Below are positions 1 through 12,626 of a DNA stretch of 64,000 nt, one piece after another. Numbering within the stretch: position 1 is the stretch's first letter; each line of letters begins with the position of its first letter. Under the pieces are notes generated by a model. It was not told where the DNA came from. It was given only the letters and a program-made list of their open reading frames with translations, and made no database searches. The translations under genes were made by a program, and so were the position numbers. The DNA lies in assembly GCA_920105625.2 (NCBI GenBank), contig OV050030.1, positions 97,171,152-97,235,151 of the forward strand, read 5' to 3'. Source of the DNA: Clusia tigrina. Lineage: Eukaryota; Arthropoda; Insecta; Diptera; Clusiidae.

Positions 1-629
1 GCGGTCATATTGTGCCTGCGCCAGAATGCAATTCTTATGCATGCATTTTCGGTGTTGGATATCTCAACCAAAAATCTACTAAAAATTTTGTGATTTTCTT
101 TGCGACCTTTATTTACTTATTCTTGCTATGCACTTTAAAATGCACGACAATACAAACCATTTATTTATGTATATAAGAATACGATAGATATACATGTATG
201 TAAATATAAATTGCTATAAGAACTTTCATATTTCAAATTTCAAATTTAAAAGCGTTCACATATAAGACAGGGTATTTTAAATGCAGGAAGAAACAAGAGA
301 ATAACAACGAATTATTTACAAAAAAAACTGTTAAAAGTAAAACTGAGATTATAAATTAAATAAAACTAAATTATTAGTATATAAGTATGCAAACAAAAAT
401 ATTTATATTATCGTAGTTAAGACCAAATAAATAAATTATTAGACAAAAAAATTAATTGAACAAATAAATAATTAAATAAATAAATAATTTTTATGAAATA
501 ATGAAAAGTCAGAACAGAAACACAATGAAAAACCAAAAGGCAAAAATTAGAAAAGAAGAAAATAGCAATAAGAGAAGTTGTGAAAAATTGATTGCTTAAA
601 GTAGTGCTTACTTGAGATACTCTTAATTC
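1..629. other. AT-rich stretch without recognisable gene
   Basis: The sequence is A/T-rich with many short A or T runs. The only open frame of note (417-665, minus) is a low-complexity F/L/I string with no recognisable domain, so I do not call it a gene. The last ~30 bases lead into an LTR-like block. Confidence 0.6.
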
Positions 630-1130
630 TGTCAGAATCAAGCTATCTGCGCATAGTTGACTCACAGCACCAACTCCTAATATACACTACACATTTGGTG
701 TAGTTAGCATTTAGAAGTATTACAATTAAACTAATTAAGCAAGCACATATTTTTAGAGTGCAAATATTATAAATAAATAGTATTTATTTATTAATCATTA
801 TTTGAACTTTTAGGGTTTTACAGTTCCGCAATTAAGTTGACGACGGGCATTGGAATTTAGAATGCACCATCTTCATTTTTATATTGAGTAGGTCAGTTGG
901 CTTATTCAACTAACACCAATCAACAATCGCGTAACTGGAGCACCAGAAAGGTGCTCAGCTAGAGTGTAAGTGAGACTTATGATTTTAAGTAATAAACATC
1001 TTATATTGAAGCACAAAACAACACAGTGTTTGCCTTGTTAGGAACCACCAGATCCACGTCCATGCACGCGCCTATTACCGGCAGCAAAGGAGCGCTCGCC
1101 ACTGGCGACGACAAGTACGGACTGTCAACA
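630..1130 (+). repeat. LTR-like block with leader, copy 1 (gypsy-type)
   Basis: This block is clearly similar to 25280-25800. Shared landmarks include TGACTCACAGCACC, CTACACATTTGGTGTA, TTGAGTAGGTCAGTTGG, GCGTAACTGGA and, further on, CCTATTACCGGCAGCAAA and GCGCTCGCCAC. The part up to about 1016 looks like an LTR, with AT-rich U3, AATAAA near 990 and an end near ACACAGTG. The following ~110 bases look like a shared leader. A degenerate gypsy gag begins about 830 bp downstream, so this may be its 5' LTR. The exact ends and the link to that gag are inferred. A minus-strand frame (1001-1318) over the leader is not called. Confidence 0.5.
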
Positions 1131-1849
1131 TAGATCAGCCGGTCATAAGGATCTAGAGGAGGAAACCCAGGGCAAGGAATTCTGAAGCATCTTGCAACCA
1201 AAAAGATGTCACAAAACAGGATAATGGTAAGTGAAATTTTTTTTTGTGAGTTAAAATTGTTTGTTGACACAGCAGCACAATCAAGTCGCGGTGACCGGGC
1301 AAACTCTGCTGTCACCATTCTGTGAACCCATGGTAGTTATGATTACACACATTTAAGCATATGGTATAAGAAGAAAAATAAGTGGTGCATACAAGGCGGA
1401 TTGTTGCATAAAAATTTGTGTGGTATCGAAGCTACAATTGGCGCGAAAATGCTTAACTAATGTTTTGGATATTTTGCAATATTCAATTTTTATTTGATGG
1501 AGAAAAACGGGAGAGAAGTTCTAATATAAGATTAGAGAGAAGAAATCAGTAAGGATCAAACGGGCAGGTTGAATTTTCATTGTAAATTTTTGGAGTTTAT
1601 GCATTTATTTGGCTTTTGATAATTAGGATATGAATCTAACAATGGATGGGATGCCCTGCGGATCATTGGAGGAACAACAGCCGGTCGCCTCAGGATGAGA
1701 ATATTTTAATTTTAAATAAATTTGTATTAAATCATTAAGTAATTAAAAAAAAATTCCGAAAAATAAGTAAAATTTGGCTTAATGTAATAAAATCATGTTA
1801 GAAGCAATAGGATAAGATTAGAATTAATAAAACTAGTTTTTAACAATAA
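1131..1849. other. Untranslated leader or unassigned sequence
   Basis: AT-rich sequence between the LTR-like block and the first gag-like frame. I recognise no domain, RNA gene or repeat here. Its position fits a retroelement leader. Confidence 0.35.
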
Positions 1850-4350
1850 TTGGGTTTCATTTGTAAATCATTTTTGAGAATACACCATCTGCTCTGGGTT
1901 TTGGATATGACAAAGAAAGCACAGGGGTTACTGCTGATAACGGGGCAAGTTGGCGATGCAATCCAAAAATTGGTTCGTAACTTTAGGAAAGACGGCAAGT
2001 TACGTAAAGACAATGCGTATTACCACAAGCGGATAACACAGTTGCAAAATCTACGGAGATAGTTCAACAGGAACCACGAGTTGTTGTTGCCTCACGCAGC
2101 CAAATACGGCAAAGGAAAATACTTTGCGATAAATTACGCAGAGTACATCAATATCCTGCTCAACGAATGGGCAGATACATTTAATTCTAAATTAGAGGGA
2201 CAAGGACAGCAAACTATGACGAGGAAATAAGAAACAAATTAAAATCGGTATATTCAGAGGTATTTTACTGGGAAAATAGTTGACCAGTTCGAAGCGAGTA
2301 CGAACAGGGAAAAAGCTCAGGATTTGTGAAAACAGGCAAACGCCGGAAGAGCTGTGTCGCCATTAGAGGTAGTGGATCACGCCTGGACAGCAATCCAAAA
2401 CAGAACAGAGGAGAAATTGTTCAAATTTCATAAAGAAACAGAGGATTTGAGACCACAGAAGGAGTACCTTGAGAATAAGGCGAAGGAACTTTCTCAAAGA
2501 TTGGCAAAGACAGAGGAAGCAGCAACGCTGTTAGAGAAGGAGTGTGCGGAATTTGAAAGGGGAAGGGAGCAATTGTACTTCAACGAATAGAGAAAGAGTG
2601 AATTCAGCATCGGCTGGATATACACAGACAGTATTGACATTGCCTCCGGAAGTTCGCTGGCCGGAATATTTAACACTGGAAGGGATAAGTCGCGTGGTAA
2701 AGCCCAGATTACTATTTAGTGAAGAGAGGCAAGCGGAATTTTTGTTTGGCGCATCCGAGATCGGAGTCAAGGCTTTTTCGCCGGGAAGTCCGGTACACAA
2801 TAAAGACCTGGTATATCGGCCAAAACAGCCAAAGCCAGTAACAGAGCAGTAAAACCAATACTATGAACAGTATTTCGCCTGCGAGAGCAGACGGTCAAAG
2901 ACTAATTAGTCTGAGTCCGTCACTGGTCACGTACTTCTCAGATCCGGGAGAAGTGAATCTGGAAACCGCCCAAGAGATTAATAATGCTAAGATTTTACCA
3001 GCGATTAAGAAAACACAAAAAAGTAAAGTGGGCATTCTGGAAGTTGCTCATGCGGTGGCGAAGTTGGTACCCATGTTCTCAGGAGTCGAGTTGTATGATC
3101 TGAGAACTGAGATCAGGCGCTTCAAAGAAGGTTGTGAGCTAGCACAACACGAGTGAAGCAGACGGAAAAAACTTAATAAAGTGTATTAGACAAAGGACCA
3201 CAGGTGATGCATTTGATTTACTAGCGCATAGCTCAGTAAGCATCCTGTCAGAGTTATATGCACTTTTGGATCGAACATATTTAAAACAAAAGCCGTACGA
3301 CTATCTCATACGGGAAATTCAGGAGTCCACTCAGAAACCCGGGTAGGACCTGAGAGTTTGGGGACGAAGGCTTAGATCTTTGGGGAACGCTGCTGAGGCG
3401 GAAGCCAACAGGCAGTTTCCAAGAAACGTTGCAGCATACAAGGCTCAAGTAGAACGAGCTATGATTTCTGTGTTCAAAGCAGACCTAATAAGTAGGGATT
3501 TCGCAAATTACATACTTAATCTAACGCAAAGGAGTATGGCAGAGTTAGTTGAAGTAGTCTTCCGCTGAAGTAGCAATCCAACAACGAACAACAATAGGTA
3601 GAATCTGATGGACTAATACGTATGCAGACACCGGAGACCGGTACAACAACGGAACACAAGTGAACTCGGTAGGTTTGAGGACCATTTTCCGCAACAGAAG
3701 AACCGAGGATTTCCGAGAGATTTCAAAGAAGAAAACCTATTTGCTCATTCTGCCATAAACCAGGTCATATAAGGGATGAATGCTTTACACGCAAAAACAC
3801 GTCATAGTATATGAAATGCCAAACATATGGTCATGAGGCAAATCGACAGTGCCACGAAGACACAAAATGCGATCAGAGTAGGAGACAGCCAGCTACGTTA
3901 CGACCGAATCCACCCAGAAGAGACAGCAGGGGTAACTTCAGTAGTCCCCGAGTTAATTCAACAGAAGAAATTATCCAGGAAAGAAATCCCTTCAATACTG
4001 GGAGTGGTCAGCAGCGACCAAATTTGATAAGCAACACCATAGATGTGCAAAGATGCTTCTCATGTGGAAGAATAGGACATCGGGCAGTGGAATCCAGGCA
4101 CAAACAATTGGAACAAAGGAACCAGGGAAACTTCCAGCAGCCCAGTCGAGGCCAGTAGACTGGAAGGCCAAAAGAAAGGATGAAAGAATTAGGCCAGAAG
4201 TACGTGTGACTAGAAATGTAAGAACTACATTCCATAAGAAGAAAGAGCATGAGGCCTCTAACACCACGTACCGAGTAATGCAAGAACTATGGTTCAAGAT
4301 ACGGAGGAGCAACAGTCTCTCCGAGAGAAATATTTTGATTGCGTTTTGAT
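1850..4350 (+). pseudogene. Degenerate Ty3/gypsy gag region
   Basis: Gag polyproteins form the retrotransposon particle and bind its RNA. Here the coding is spread over short frames (1850-2062, 2354-2590, 2544-2852, 2863-3156, 3380-3568, 3811-4158) separated by stops and frame changes. The frame at 2354-2590 is rich in E, K and L and looks like a coiled coil. Nucleocapsid zinc knuckles are visible: CSFCHKPGHIRDEC (CX2CX4HX4C) near 3748-3790, a damaged second copy CQTYGHEANRQC near 3817, and CFSCGRIGHRAVES near 4055 with the last Cys lost. The last is followed by a Q/N/R-rich tail. Order and spacing fit a gypsy gag upstream of pol. The lineage cannot be fixed from this remnant. Confidence 0.65.
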
Positions 4351-4997
4351 TTGGGTAACTTTGATGATTCTAGTACTTAGGTTCAGTTTTAATAAGGTTA
4401 GGTAACTCACCAAGTGTTTAACCAGCGGGGTGGTACCGCTCAAAAATCAGGCGAATAGCATTATTTTTGTCTTTGAATTTTAAAACGGCGGTGAGGTCCA
4501 ATCGCCAATGGAATAATACCCGGAGACTTCTCTTCTCCAAAGAACTCTGATTTTATTTTCGAAATATAGTGCTACTTATACTTAATGAATACATGTTTTC
4601 TTATGGGCCGACTTACAAACGCCTTACGCCATAGAATTTTCTAAGTAGGTATATTCGCCTAATTTCGATTCTCGATAAATATTTCTCAGCGCGGCTTGAT
4701 AATTGTGCAGCATAAACAAAACCTTTTGGCCTTGCAATACTGTATTGCACTGGCCGTGAACGCAGTGACGTATTTTAAATTTTCATGCTCTGCCTTTTTG
4801 CAGCTGTAAGCAAAAAAATGCATGTATGTATGTATCGTGATTCCATTTCATATGGCTGTTTGTAATTGGCTTGACAAATTATATGTATGTTTGTATACAT
4901 TTTTACTGTTTGTATACTTATATTTATGTTTGAAAGTTTTCATATGCATAAGTTTAAGTTTATATTTTTTATATATTTATGTTTGTATGTGCATTTC
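4351..4997. other. Unassigned sequence replacing gypsy protease and RT
   Basis: Between the gag knuckles and the RNase H fragment, where protease and the RT palm should lie, I see no protease DTG/DSG motif and no RT motifs. The last ~180 bases are T-rich with repeated ATGTATGTATGT-like words. Either the middle of pol was deleted or other DNA replaced it. Frames such as 4822-5061 are low-complexity. Confidence 0.4.
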
Positions 4998-5930
4998 ATG
5001 TACACTACAGTACGAAAAGAAGCAAAGTTCGAATGGACAGAATGTTGTCAACAAGCACTGAAGAGACTAAAAGAGATAATTAGCTCGCCACCGATTTTGG
5101 AGTACCCCAACTTTGAGCAAACTCTTTTGTTGACCTCCGATGCTAGCAATGAAGCATTAGGGGCAGTGTTGTCACAAGGGGAAGTCGATAATGGCCGACA
5201 AATAGCATTCGCATTCGTTTTTTCGAAGTATATGGCGTGTGTGACTGGACCCGATGCTGAAGCAAGTACGGTAGCCAAAACATTTTTCGACGAAATTATC
5301 GCGCGTTACAACATACCGAAAGTGTTGATAACCGACAATGGTTCTTATTTTGTGTCGAAATTATTCTCAGAAACTTGTAAAATGCTGCAAGAAATTGCAC
5401 ATAACACCGTATCATCCACAGGAAAATGGCTCATTGGAGCGTAGTCATCGACCTCCGGCCGAGTACTTACGCAGTTTTACTAAGGAAGATGGCTCGAATT
5501 AGGATCAAAGGTTGACCACTGCAATGCATGTGCACAACAATACTGTACATGTATCAACGAAGGAAACTCCGTTTTGAACACTCTACGGGTTTAAAAGCAA
5601 TATGCCAGCAAATTTGAAGCGCAAATGTGCGCAAGTTAACAATGCTGATCACCTAAATAAAGTACGAAAATATCAGCTACTGCGAACGCACGAGTTGGTT
5701 AGAGAAAACCAAGATCATGCTAAACGAGTTGCCAGAGAAGCCTACAACAAGGTACTAAACCGAGTAGTCTTTCATGTGGGTGGCCAAGTACTAATGAAAA
5801 ATCAGGCTCGGAGAAATAAATTCTCACCTGTTTTGATAGGTCCGTATTTGGTAGCAGAGATACACAGTCCAGTTACTACGATGGTACCGATTAACGCAAA
5901 CCTAAAAAACTCCACAATAACTTACTGAAG
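4998..5930 (+). pseudogene. Ty3/gypsy pol fragment: RNase H and integrase pieces
   Basis: Three pol pieces are recognisable. First, at about 5020-5215, the RT connection/RNase H region typical of gypsy elements, with FEWTECCQQALKRLK, PPILEYPNF, then SDASNEALGAVLSQ. Second, at about 5240-5450, an integrase core piece with TDNGSYFVSKLF (the TDNG that normally carries the second catalytic Asp). The first catalytic Asp and the HHCC zinc region are missing, so the join between pieces is a deletion. Third, at 5602-5928, the integrase C-terminal part with a GPY-like segment, LIGPYLVAEI. Stops separate the pieces. No envelope-like frame follows. The upstream part of the 4887-5444 frame (before ~5010) is not coding for pol. 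Confidence 0.7.
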
Positions 5931-6382
<452 letters not shown>

Positions 6383-7189
6383 GAGCATTACTTCGCAGTT
6401 GAAGCCAGTCAGACCGGAAGTGACTGCAGACAAAGTAAAAACTAAAATAAAAATTATAAGAAACCAAAGAGCCGACTCATTTTGACGTCTACGGGCAAAG
6501 AGGAAAGTGGGGAGGAGAAAAGTTACGGAAGGCAAGATTTTAAATAGTGATAGAAATGTCTGCTGATTGGACATTTGGTGATGTAAAATTTACTGATTTC
6601 ACATTTGCTGGTGTGATATTTTTATCAACACACAAAAAAAATTTTTTTTTTTAATAATGAATTTGAACGGAACACAAACAATGGAGCTAATATAACTTTA
6701 TGAGCAAAATCCACTGTTTTATAATACGAAGTTCGAAGAATACAAGGATCGTATCCAAAAACTAAGGTTTTGGAGAGCATTTGTTGCGATCGTTCCTTTA
6801 GCCGCCACAGTCTGTTCATTTTTTTTATTTTGATTCTCCCCTTCTTATTCTTGTTTCCATTTTGTCCGCTATTCTGGTGAATGCAACCAGGCAAAGTCTG
6901 AGGTAGAGATAGCGCTGCCTCAGACTAGTCTAAAAATGAAAAAAGTGACCGATTTGACCGCTGAAATGGTCAAGTTGGAATAACGGATGAAGCCGGAGAA
7001 GAAAGTGCGGATGTTCGTTGGTGCAGGTCTGATTTTATGTGGATAGTCTCTCGTCTCGTCGGTTGTTCCTGTTATTTATTCTGATACATTAAAAGTATGA
7101 ACGATTCCAAAAAAAATTTTTGAATTCAATTACAATGTACTTGTCTAGAAAATAAACGTTAAATTTTTGAAGGGGAGCGGTTTTCTAAC
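6383..7189. other. Unassigned left part of the duplicated unit (also 12627-13433)
   Basis: About 800 bases with no domain that I recognise. They carry a T10-12 run followed by TAATAATGAATTTG, and the word pair ACTAAGGTTTTGGAGAGCAT that echoes the sequence just left of the unit. Short minus-strand frames (6625-6894, 12869-13105) differ in N-terminus between the copies and look accidental. Confidence 0.4.
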
Positions 7190-8295
7190 TGATAAATTTA
7201 AACAAAATTTTCCCGAAAGAATCGGGCTTCTTCTCTTGAAAGCATAGTCGGTGAGCTTACATTTAGTGAATGTGAACAAGATGGTACTTCTTGCATATCT
7301 TTGTACCAGAATTTAAAGTTTCGCTATGGAGAATTTCTTAGATGTAAAATTCTTTAACATCTGCAATAACGCTTTCTGATTGAAGGTTATAGGTCGGTGG
7401 TTAAAAAATGCATGCTGCTTGATGGTATATGCTTAAATTTGGAATCCATTTTACATTTATTTGAATTAAAATATTTCTTTTCAAAATGGAAATGGTAAGA
7501 TCGTCTTGCTCTGTATCTTCACATATATTTTAAGTGCATTTATTGATGGATATACAAGCAAATTCAGACATATTTTGTGCATTGAAATTTTTTCGACATC
7601 ATTACAAATCTTTCGCACATTTCTACAAATACTTTCAGAATGTCAAAATTTATGTATAATAATCTATACGCTTCAGTGTTGCAATGTGTCATTTATTGTG
7701 GACCAATTACAAAAAGTCGACTGAAACAAATTTAGGTGAAAGTTCCAACGAGTTCTGCAATTTTATTTTAATGTCGTGTGCAGTATATGCTGCACATTTG
7801 ATTTTTTGAAATACTTAGCAAGTCTTTTGCAATTTTCAATTATTTCATTAAGCTTTCACGTAATATCAAATGCTGAGTCCAAAATATTAGAAAGCAATTT
7901 ATTAGAGCAGTTAAGTCGCTTCTGACTGCTGAACACACTTTTTATACTGACTCCTCTGTCTGTTATAAAAATTATTTCACTAAAATTGTAAATATCAAGC
8001 AAAAATTCTCATCATTTTGTCGCAAAATTTCCGGCATTTGATTTTTGGAAGTCCATAGATTTCAAACCTAATTATTATTTGTTGAAATTTACCATTTATA
8101 TATAGGGAAAAGTGGCATATACAAATAATTTCATTTTATGTAATTGTCCGTCCACAAATCCGATGTTATAGCAACTTTGCCATCAGCAAACCTTTTTTTA
8201 CTTCCCTCTTTATGTCTTCCTTCTTTTCTGCTGCCATTTTACTTATGTGACGAGAAACAGTTGTTGAATCTGGTATTAAATCTTTGATCACCAAA
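7190..8295 (-). pseudogene. hAT transposase remnant (hobo/Hermes-like), copy A
   Basis: hAT transposases are DDE enzymes that cut and paste DNA transposons. Read on the minus strand, the segment 8295-8130 gives IPDSTTVSRHISKMAAEKK and then SDLWTDNY, the region around the first catalytic Asp in hobo/Hermes-like enzymes. Further on (8050-7780) come TDRGVSIKSVFSSQKRLNC, then CKRLAKYFKKS and a CRTRWNFHLNLF-like motif, matching the CxxTRWNS region of the family. Stops and frame changes interrupt it throughout, and towards 7190 only weak similarity remains. No BED zinc finger, terminal inverted repeats or 8-bp duplication were found. It abuts a jockey ORF1 remnant on the same strand. Confidence 0.65.
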
Positions 8296-9406
8296 TGCGG
8301 CTGCTATTTAAAATCAATGCAAAGTCAAAAGGTTGCACTCATGCAGATCTCTGAATCATACCTCTCAAGATTACTTTAAATCCCCTTTGATCTTTAGGTT
8401 TATAAGTGTAATATTGAGTATTTTTTCTTTAATAATTTAAAGATAGCTGTGTAGTTGGTGGATTCCACTGGTTGGATTTTTATTTCGCTCTTTTGAGGAA
8501 TTTTCAATTCGAACTTGCATTTCGGGAGTTGATGTACTGATTTAGTTAAGGCATTTATATTTTGTACATTTTGTACGTAAATTGGCGGTGGCTTTAGGAT
8601 GTTTCATTTTTCGGATTGGTTTTCGTGATGTAACCCTCTGTCATTTCCAATTTCTTCATTGTCATCATCAAGAGGGAGAGAGAGCTTCAAACATGTTTGA
8701 CGCGTTGCTTCAGGCTTTTTTGACATAGCAGGAATGCTTAAGGTTGCCATACACGACCAGCATGCCTGTGGGATTAGTTGGTGTAGCAGGACATTTTGCT
8801 CGTCTGTGGCAGTATTGTCAAACCGATTGTAGGTTTTTGAAACAAATCTGTTTGTTGTATATCGCGTTGTTTTCAAATATTTCCTCATTTCAGTTGAAGT
8901 CGTGAGAGTGTGCACACTGACGGAAGAATAAATAAAATTGAAAGTTGAAGATTAAAAATGACCAGCATTAATAGAGTGTTTTTGGAAGAACTTTGGGGCA
9001 AACAAGAAGTGATTGTGATAAAAATAAAATTGAAAAAACTAGTCATGGAGCAAGCTGCGATTCCATCATCTGCGTTTTGTGCACTCATGTTGCCTCCACA
9101 ATGCTCACGAATGGAAAGAAGTTTGAAAGTTCGATTTGCCGTGTATAGTGAATGAAGCTGATCGCACAGGCATGTTTGTCGTGTATTGGCAATTTTTTCG
9201 GGTGATTGCCGCGCAAGGTTCTCACTATTAGCCTGTACTGCTTCACAAAGAGGTGTTAATATTGACATCACTAGAGAGAACGACCACATTACAGGTGTTG
9301 TAGTTGTTGTTCTGTTTGTTGCTGCGATTGTTGATACTGTTGTGCTTACTAGAGCAAACACAGAGGTAGCAGAATATGTTTGGTTGTATTTGTTGGAATT
9401 GTGCAT
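8296..9406 (-). pseudogene. Jockey-type LINE ORF1 remnant, copy A
   Basis: ORF1 of jockey-clade LINEs is a gag-like RNA-binding protein. On the minus strand, two frames (9406-8885 and 8915-8604) lead into a region near 8600-8300. That region reads KPPPIYVQNVQNINAL, then STNYTAIFKLLKKKYS, then QRGFKVILRG. This is the PPPI(F/Y)V opening and the R-G-(F/I)-KVVLRG block seen at the start of the RNA-binding part of jockey ORF1. NRFDNTATDEQ upstream resembles the NRF-acidic segment that usually precedes it. The 9406-8885 frame is Thr/Ser-rich without a clear domain and could be 5' untranslated sequence. The zinc knuckles are missing because hAT sequence follows directly. It is broken by stops. Confidence 0.6.
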
Positions 9407-9439
9407 TGCTCGCTACATTAGAGAGGCGTTCTCTCCATT

Positions 9440-9702
9440 AGGTTGAGAGAGAGCTACAGTTATGCGTGGATTTGTAATACCTGCAAGTGAGTGGCGCTTC
9501 TCTTAAGATGGAGAGCGCCTCACCAACATATTTGGCACTGTACTTGTAAAAAACTATATAACTATGTATTTTATAAGATGTTCCCATATTATTAAATAAT
9601 ATAAATAATATACTCCATGCATTGATGAACAGTTAAGAGTAGAGAAACTAAATAAATAATTATTTTATATTTTTATTTTATTATGGTGCCGAAACCCGGG
9701 AA
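9440..9702 (+). repeat. BEL/Pao LTR (3' part) and primer-binding site, copy A
   Basis: The segment ends in a very AT-rich stretch, TTTTATTTTATTA, followed at 9684-9702 by TGGTGCCGAAACCCGGGAA. This starts with TGG and looks like a tRNA 3'-end primer-binding site. A TATAAG/TATATAAC region and the word ATGCATTGATGAACAGTTAAG lie upstream and recur at 15684-15946, in the inverted copy (19988-20006 for the PBS) and in altered form at 19365-19430. The left LTR end is not defined; 9440 is an estimate. Which tRNA is used was not determined. Confidence 0.6.
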
Positions 9703-12626
9703 TACGGTTGTTTAATCAAATAAATCTTATTATTAGATTATTAACTAACGGGCGGTAGTGTTTTAATATTAAATAAATTCAAAAAAATAAAAGGTTTCTA
9801 AAATATTGTGTATTTCGAATTGTACAAAGTGAATTAAATTCTACTGGAAGCGGTATACCGATCAATATGTCGTGTAAAAGTCACACAATTTTGCAACTCC
9901 GCTACGGAATATTTAAAAATATTTTAAGAAGGGTTTGCTAAGGTTGGCGTTTCAGCGGGCATGGACTTGGTAGAGTACATACATAGAAAGATTAAAGAAT
10001 GCGTACACCAATTTAAAAGCTGCAGATGAGGTCATGCGGGATAAAGTGAGATAGGCAGATTTTGCAAAAGAGTGCGAAAGCGTGCTTGAATATAATGCGG
10101 TAACAACCATAGCGCATTTAGAGCATGTGTTTCGCAGTCTCTTTAATTAAGCATGTGTCGCACCAGAAACTGAGAAAGATGTTCAAAATGCTACCCAAGG
10201 TGTGATTACTTCGGACGAAATCGGGTACACAGGCGTAAAGTTAAAAGCATTTGAGCTGAAGAAGTTTGAAGGGCATTTCGAAAATTGGATGCCATGGTGG
10301 GAGCAGTTCAAACGAGCTGTACATGAAATCCGAAAACTGGCTATAACGACAAAACTGAATTTTTTGAGCGAAGCGTTGGTGGAAAAAGCAGGGGCAACAA
10401 TAGCGGGATTTACACCAAAGGAAAAATTTACAACGAGGCTATATCTCTTTTGCATGAGTAGTATGGTAACAATGATAAAATTATAGAAAAATACGTACAG
10501 AAATTGATTACCATAAAACCGATACATTCCTGGACAGATGTTTCAGGATTGAGACAATTGTACAACGATAGTGCGATTTTTCATTGCATTCCAAATATCG
10601 TCACAATATGACATAATGGAAAAATCTATTTTGTTAAAACCCTAATCACGTACAGTTTTACAGGAGTACAGTGAAAAGGGCAACAAGCTGCACATCATTT
10701 AACTCAAGCATTGATACATTCAATGAAAACTTATAAGAGGAGAGGAGGCGTATCTGAAGGAGAGCAGTTCAATAATGTTCTGCATTTCATAAAAGTTGAG
10801 TTAGAAGCACTCATAAGCAAAAATAACAGTTGTCTGAAAGCGCATCTGAAGGGAAGCAGTTAAATAACCTTCTGCATTTCATAAGAGCTGCGTTAGAAAC
10901 ACACGAAAATCAACAGTTGTCTGAAAGCGGGAAAAAGTGTGTTGATAAAGAGCGTAGAGACAAGAGGAACGGCAACGGGACTATTTATAGGTAATAGCAT
11001 CCAACAACAAAAATGTCTCCTTTGTGAGAAGTTCTCATACAACAAAAAATTGTAAGTTCGATTTGAGCAGAGTATAAAAGAAGGTCATATTACGAACAGA
11101 GGGGAGATGTTTTCGATGTACAAACAAAAAACACAATTTAAAATTCTATAAGGCACAGCGGATGAAAATTATTGCATTCGGTGGAGAAAATCATGAAAAA
11201 ATAGCGAAACAATATAAGAGCATAGAGCTTTTAATTCGGGGTCCATACTCGTATAGCGACAAAAAATTACAATAAAAGCGATTATAGTGCCAACAATTTG
11301 TGAAGATATTTGGACAGTGCCAATAATAAAAATAAAAAAATTTTAACATAGTCAACCAGAGCTAGCAGACAATATAACAGGAACGGAAAGATTGGTGGCA
11401 GGTATTAATATTTTAATCGGGCAAGACTATTTTTGGAAATTTAATTGTAAGGAAATTGAAGTTGTAGAGCGCATTTGAAGTGAAGTCATTTTTCGGTAGG
11501 ACAATACAAGGTCGACACGAACAAAAAGAAATGAATATAAAACGAGTACAGAAGTCTGAAGTCGGGTTAGACAAACTTCGAAATACCCTTTACCTTTTCT
11601 GGTGCGTGCGAGTTCAACAATGAGGATGTTTTCTTCATAAATCTTCATTAGGAGCATATTCACGGTAATTTTTGGTAGGGTACCTTGAAATGATTATATC
11701 GACCCCTTTTCTTGTGTATGGCTTTCTAGTGTCATAATAATAACCACAAATATAAAATTTCGTCCAAAAATATTGTATGGGTCCCAAGTTATAATAATAT
11801 GTCAATAGTGGGTGTGGCTGTAGAAATAACACTCCCATTTTTTGTGTGGTGTTTAATGTTAGTAACCGCAACCTTCCAGTGAAATTTCAGTGATAAATCT
11901 TTAATAGGAACACAGTAATGATTTTTGGCTAATTGTGGGCGTGGCAGCTGTATTATGTTTTCCATATTCTGCACACACACTCTTATGGACCCCATGCATG
12001 TTTCTGCCACCTTTTATTCCGCTGGCATCAATAAGAGCATAGGTAGGCTAATTTTAATTTTAGACCCGAAAGTTCCCTATATCAAAAGTGGGCGTGTCTT
12101 TTCTCTGATCAGCCCCATTTCTTGCAGATAGCTTTATAAAGACCCCTCTCAAAAGCACAAATTTAGTATACCCTATTTACCTTTTTTAAAGTTAAAGGGT
12201 ATAATAAGCGTTAGGTAGACTGCACGGGATAACATTCAAATTGATCAGAAATAAAGAGAAGCTGTTGGAATATGATCTGAGTGTTAGGGATTTAGTTAAA
12301 GGCGGAATAGCGGAAAAAGTCACAAATACCAGAAAAAATGAGTGAGTATGCTATATGCGACATAAGTTAGTGTATCAGGAGAATAGAACCACGACGAAAT
12401 AACGGAATATAATGAAAGCGATGGCTAAAATGTACGATCCGTTGGGAATACTGGGTCCGATTACGGTAAGAGTAAAAATTATTTTACATTACGTCTGAAA
12501 ATTGAATTTCTAATGGGATCAAGTGTTAAGCGGAGGTGTACTCAGCGAATTTCAAAGCTGGAAAGATGAATAAAATAACTCACTGATTTAACAATCCAGA
12601 GGTGTCTCTTTCGAGCGAATACAAAA
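9703..12626 (+). pseudogene. BEL/Pao gag-pol remnant, copy A (truncated in pol)
   Basis: Gag: the frame 10202-10486 reads LKAFELKKFEGHFENWMPWW, then EQFKRAVHE and AGATIAGFTPKE, the conserved BEL/Pao gag pattern (L-P-K-F-x-G, W-x-x-F-x-x-F, I-x-G). After a frame change come LLHE, YGNNDKIIEKYVQKL and LRQLYND, also typical. Damaged zinc knuckles follow near 11005-11145 (CLLCEKFSH, then GRCFRCTNKKHN). Protease: INILIGQDYFWKF at about 11400-11440 matches the end of the Pao-type aspartic protease domain. Pol: MAKMYDPLGILGPITVRVKI at 12421-12480 matches the conserved stretch between RT and RNase H. The RT palm is lost and a 0.6-kb repeat (11585-12210) sits in the gap. Copy A ends abruptly at 12626 in pol. 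Confidence 0.75.
11585..12210 (-). repeat. GCCACGCCCAC-family repeat inside BEL, copy A
   Basis: Read on the minus strand this matches 34330-34975. Landmarks in order are TTATACCCTTTA, AATGGGGCTGATCAG, GCCACGCCCACAATTAGCC, CACACAAAAAATGGGAGTG, CAAGGTACCCTACCAAAAAT and GAGTTCAACAATGAGG (in complement). It lacks the TCCGTCTGTCCG-rich left part found at 33857 and 47621. It sits between the BEL protease and the RT/RNase H linker, so it is either an insertion into the old BEL copy or sequence captured with a deletion. I found no transposase or other coding function. Its family is not identified. Confidence 0.6.

Larger units (their letters stand above)
6383..12626 (+). repeat. Tandem duplication, copy A (6244 bp)
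   Basis: This block is repeated directly at 12627-18562 with only scattered substitutions (for example AATAACGG/AATAGCGG near 6973/13217, GCATGG/GCATCG near 9960/16204) plus one large deletion in copy B. The left edge starts GAGCATTACTTCG after TTTGGA; the A/B junction reads AATACAAAA then GAGCATTACTTCG. The unit contains an unassigned left part, an hAT remnant and a jockey ORF1 remnant (minus strand), then a BEL/Pao LTR, gag and pol (plus strand) with a GCCACGCCCAC-type repeat inside. The edges show almost no homology. Confidence 0.9.

Noticed and set aside
417..665. 82-residue minus-strand frame
   Set aside because: Low-complexity F/L/I composition from AT-rich DNA with no family resemblance.
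4822..5010. N-terminal part of the frame leading into the gypsy RNase H
   Set aside because: It is T-rich, low-complexity sequence; the retroelement similarity begins only after about 5010.
8958..9446. Plus-strand frames opposite the jockey ORF1 remnant
   Set aside because: They are antisense to a minus-strand LINE remnant and lack a domain.
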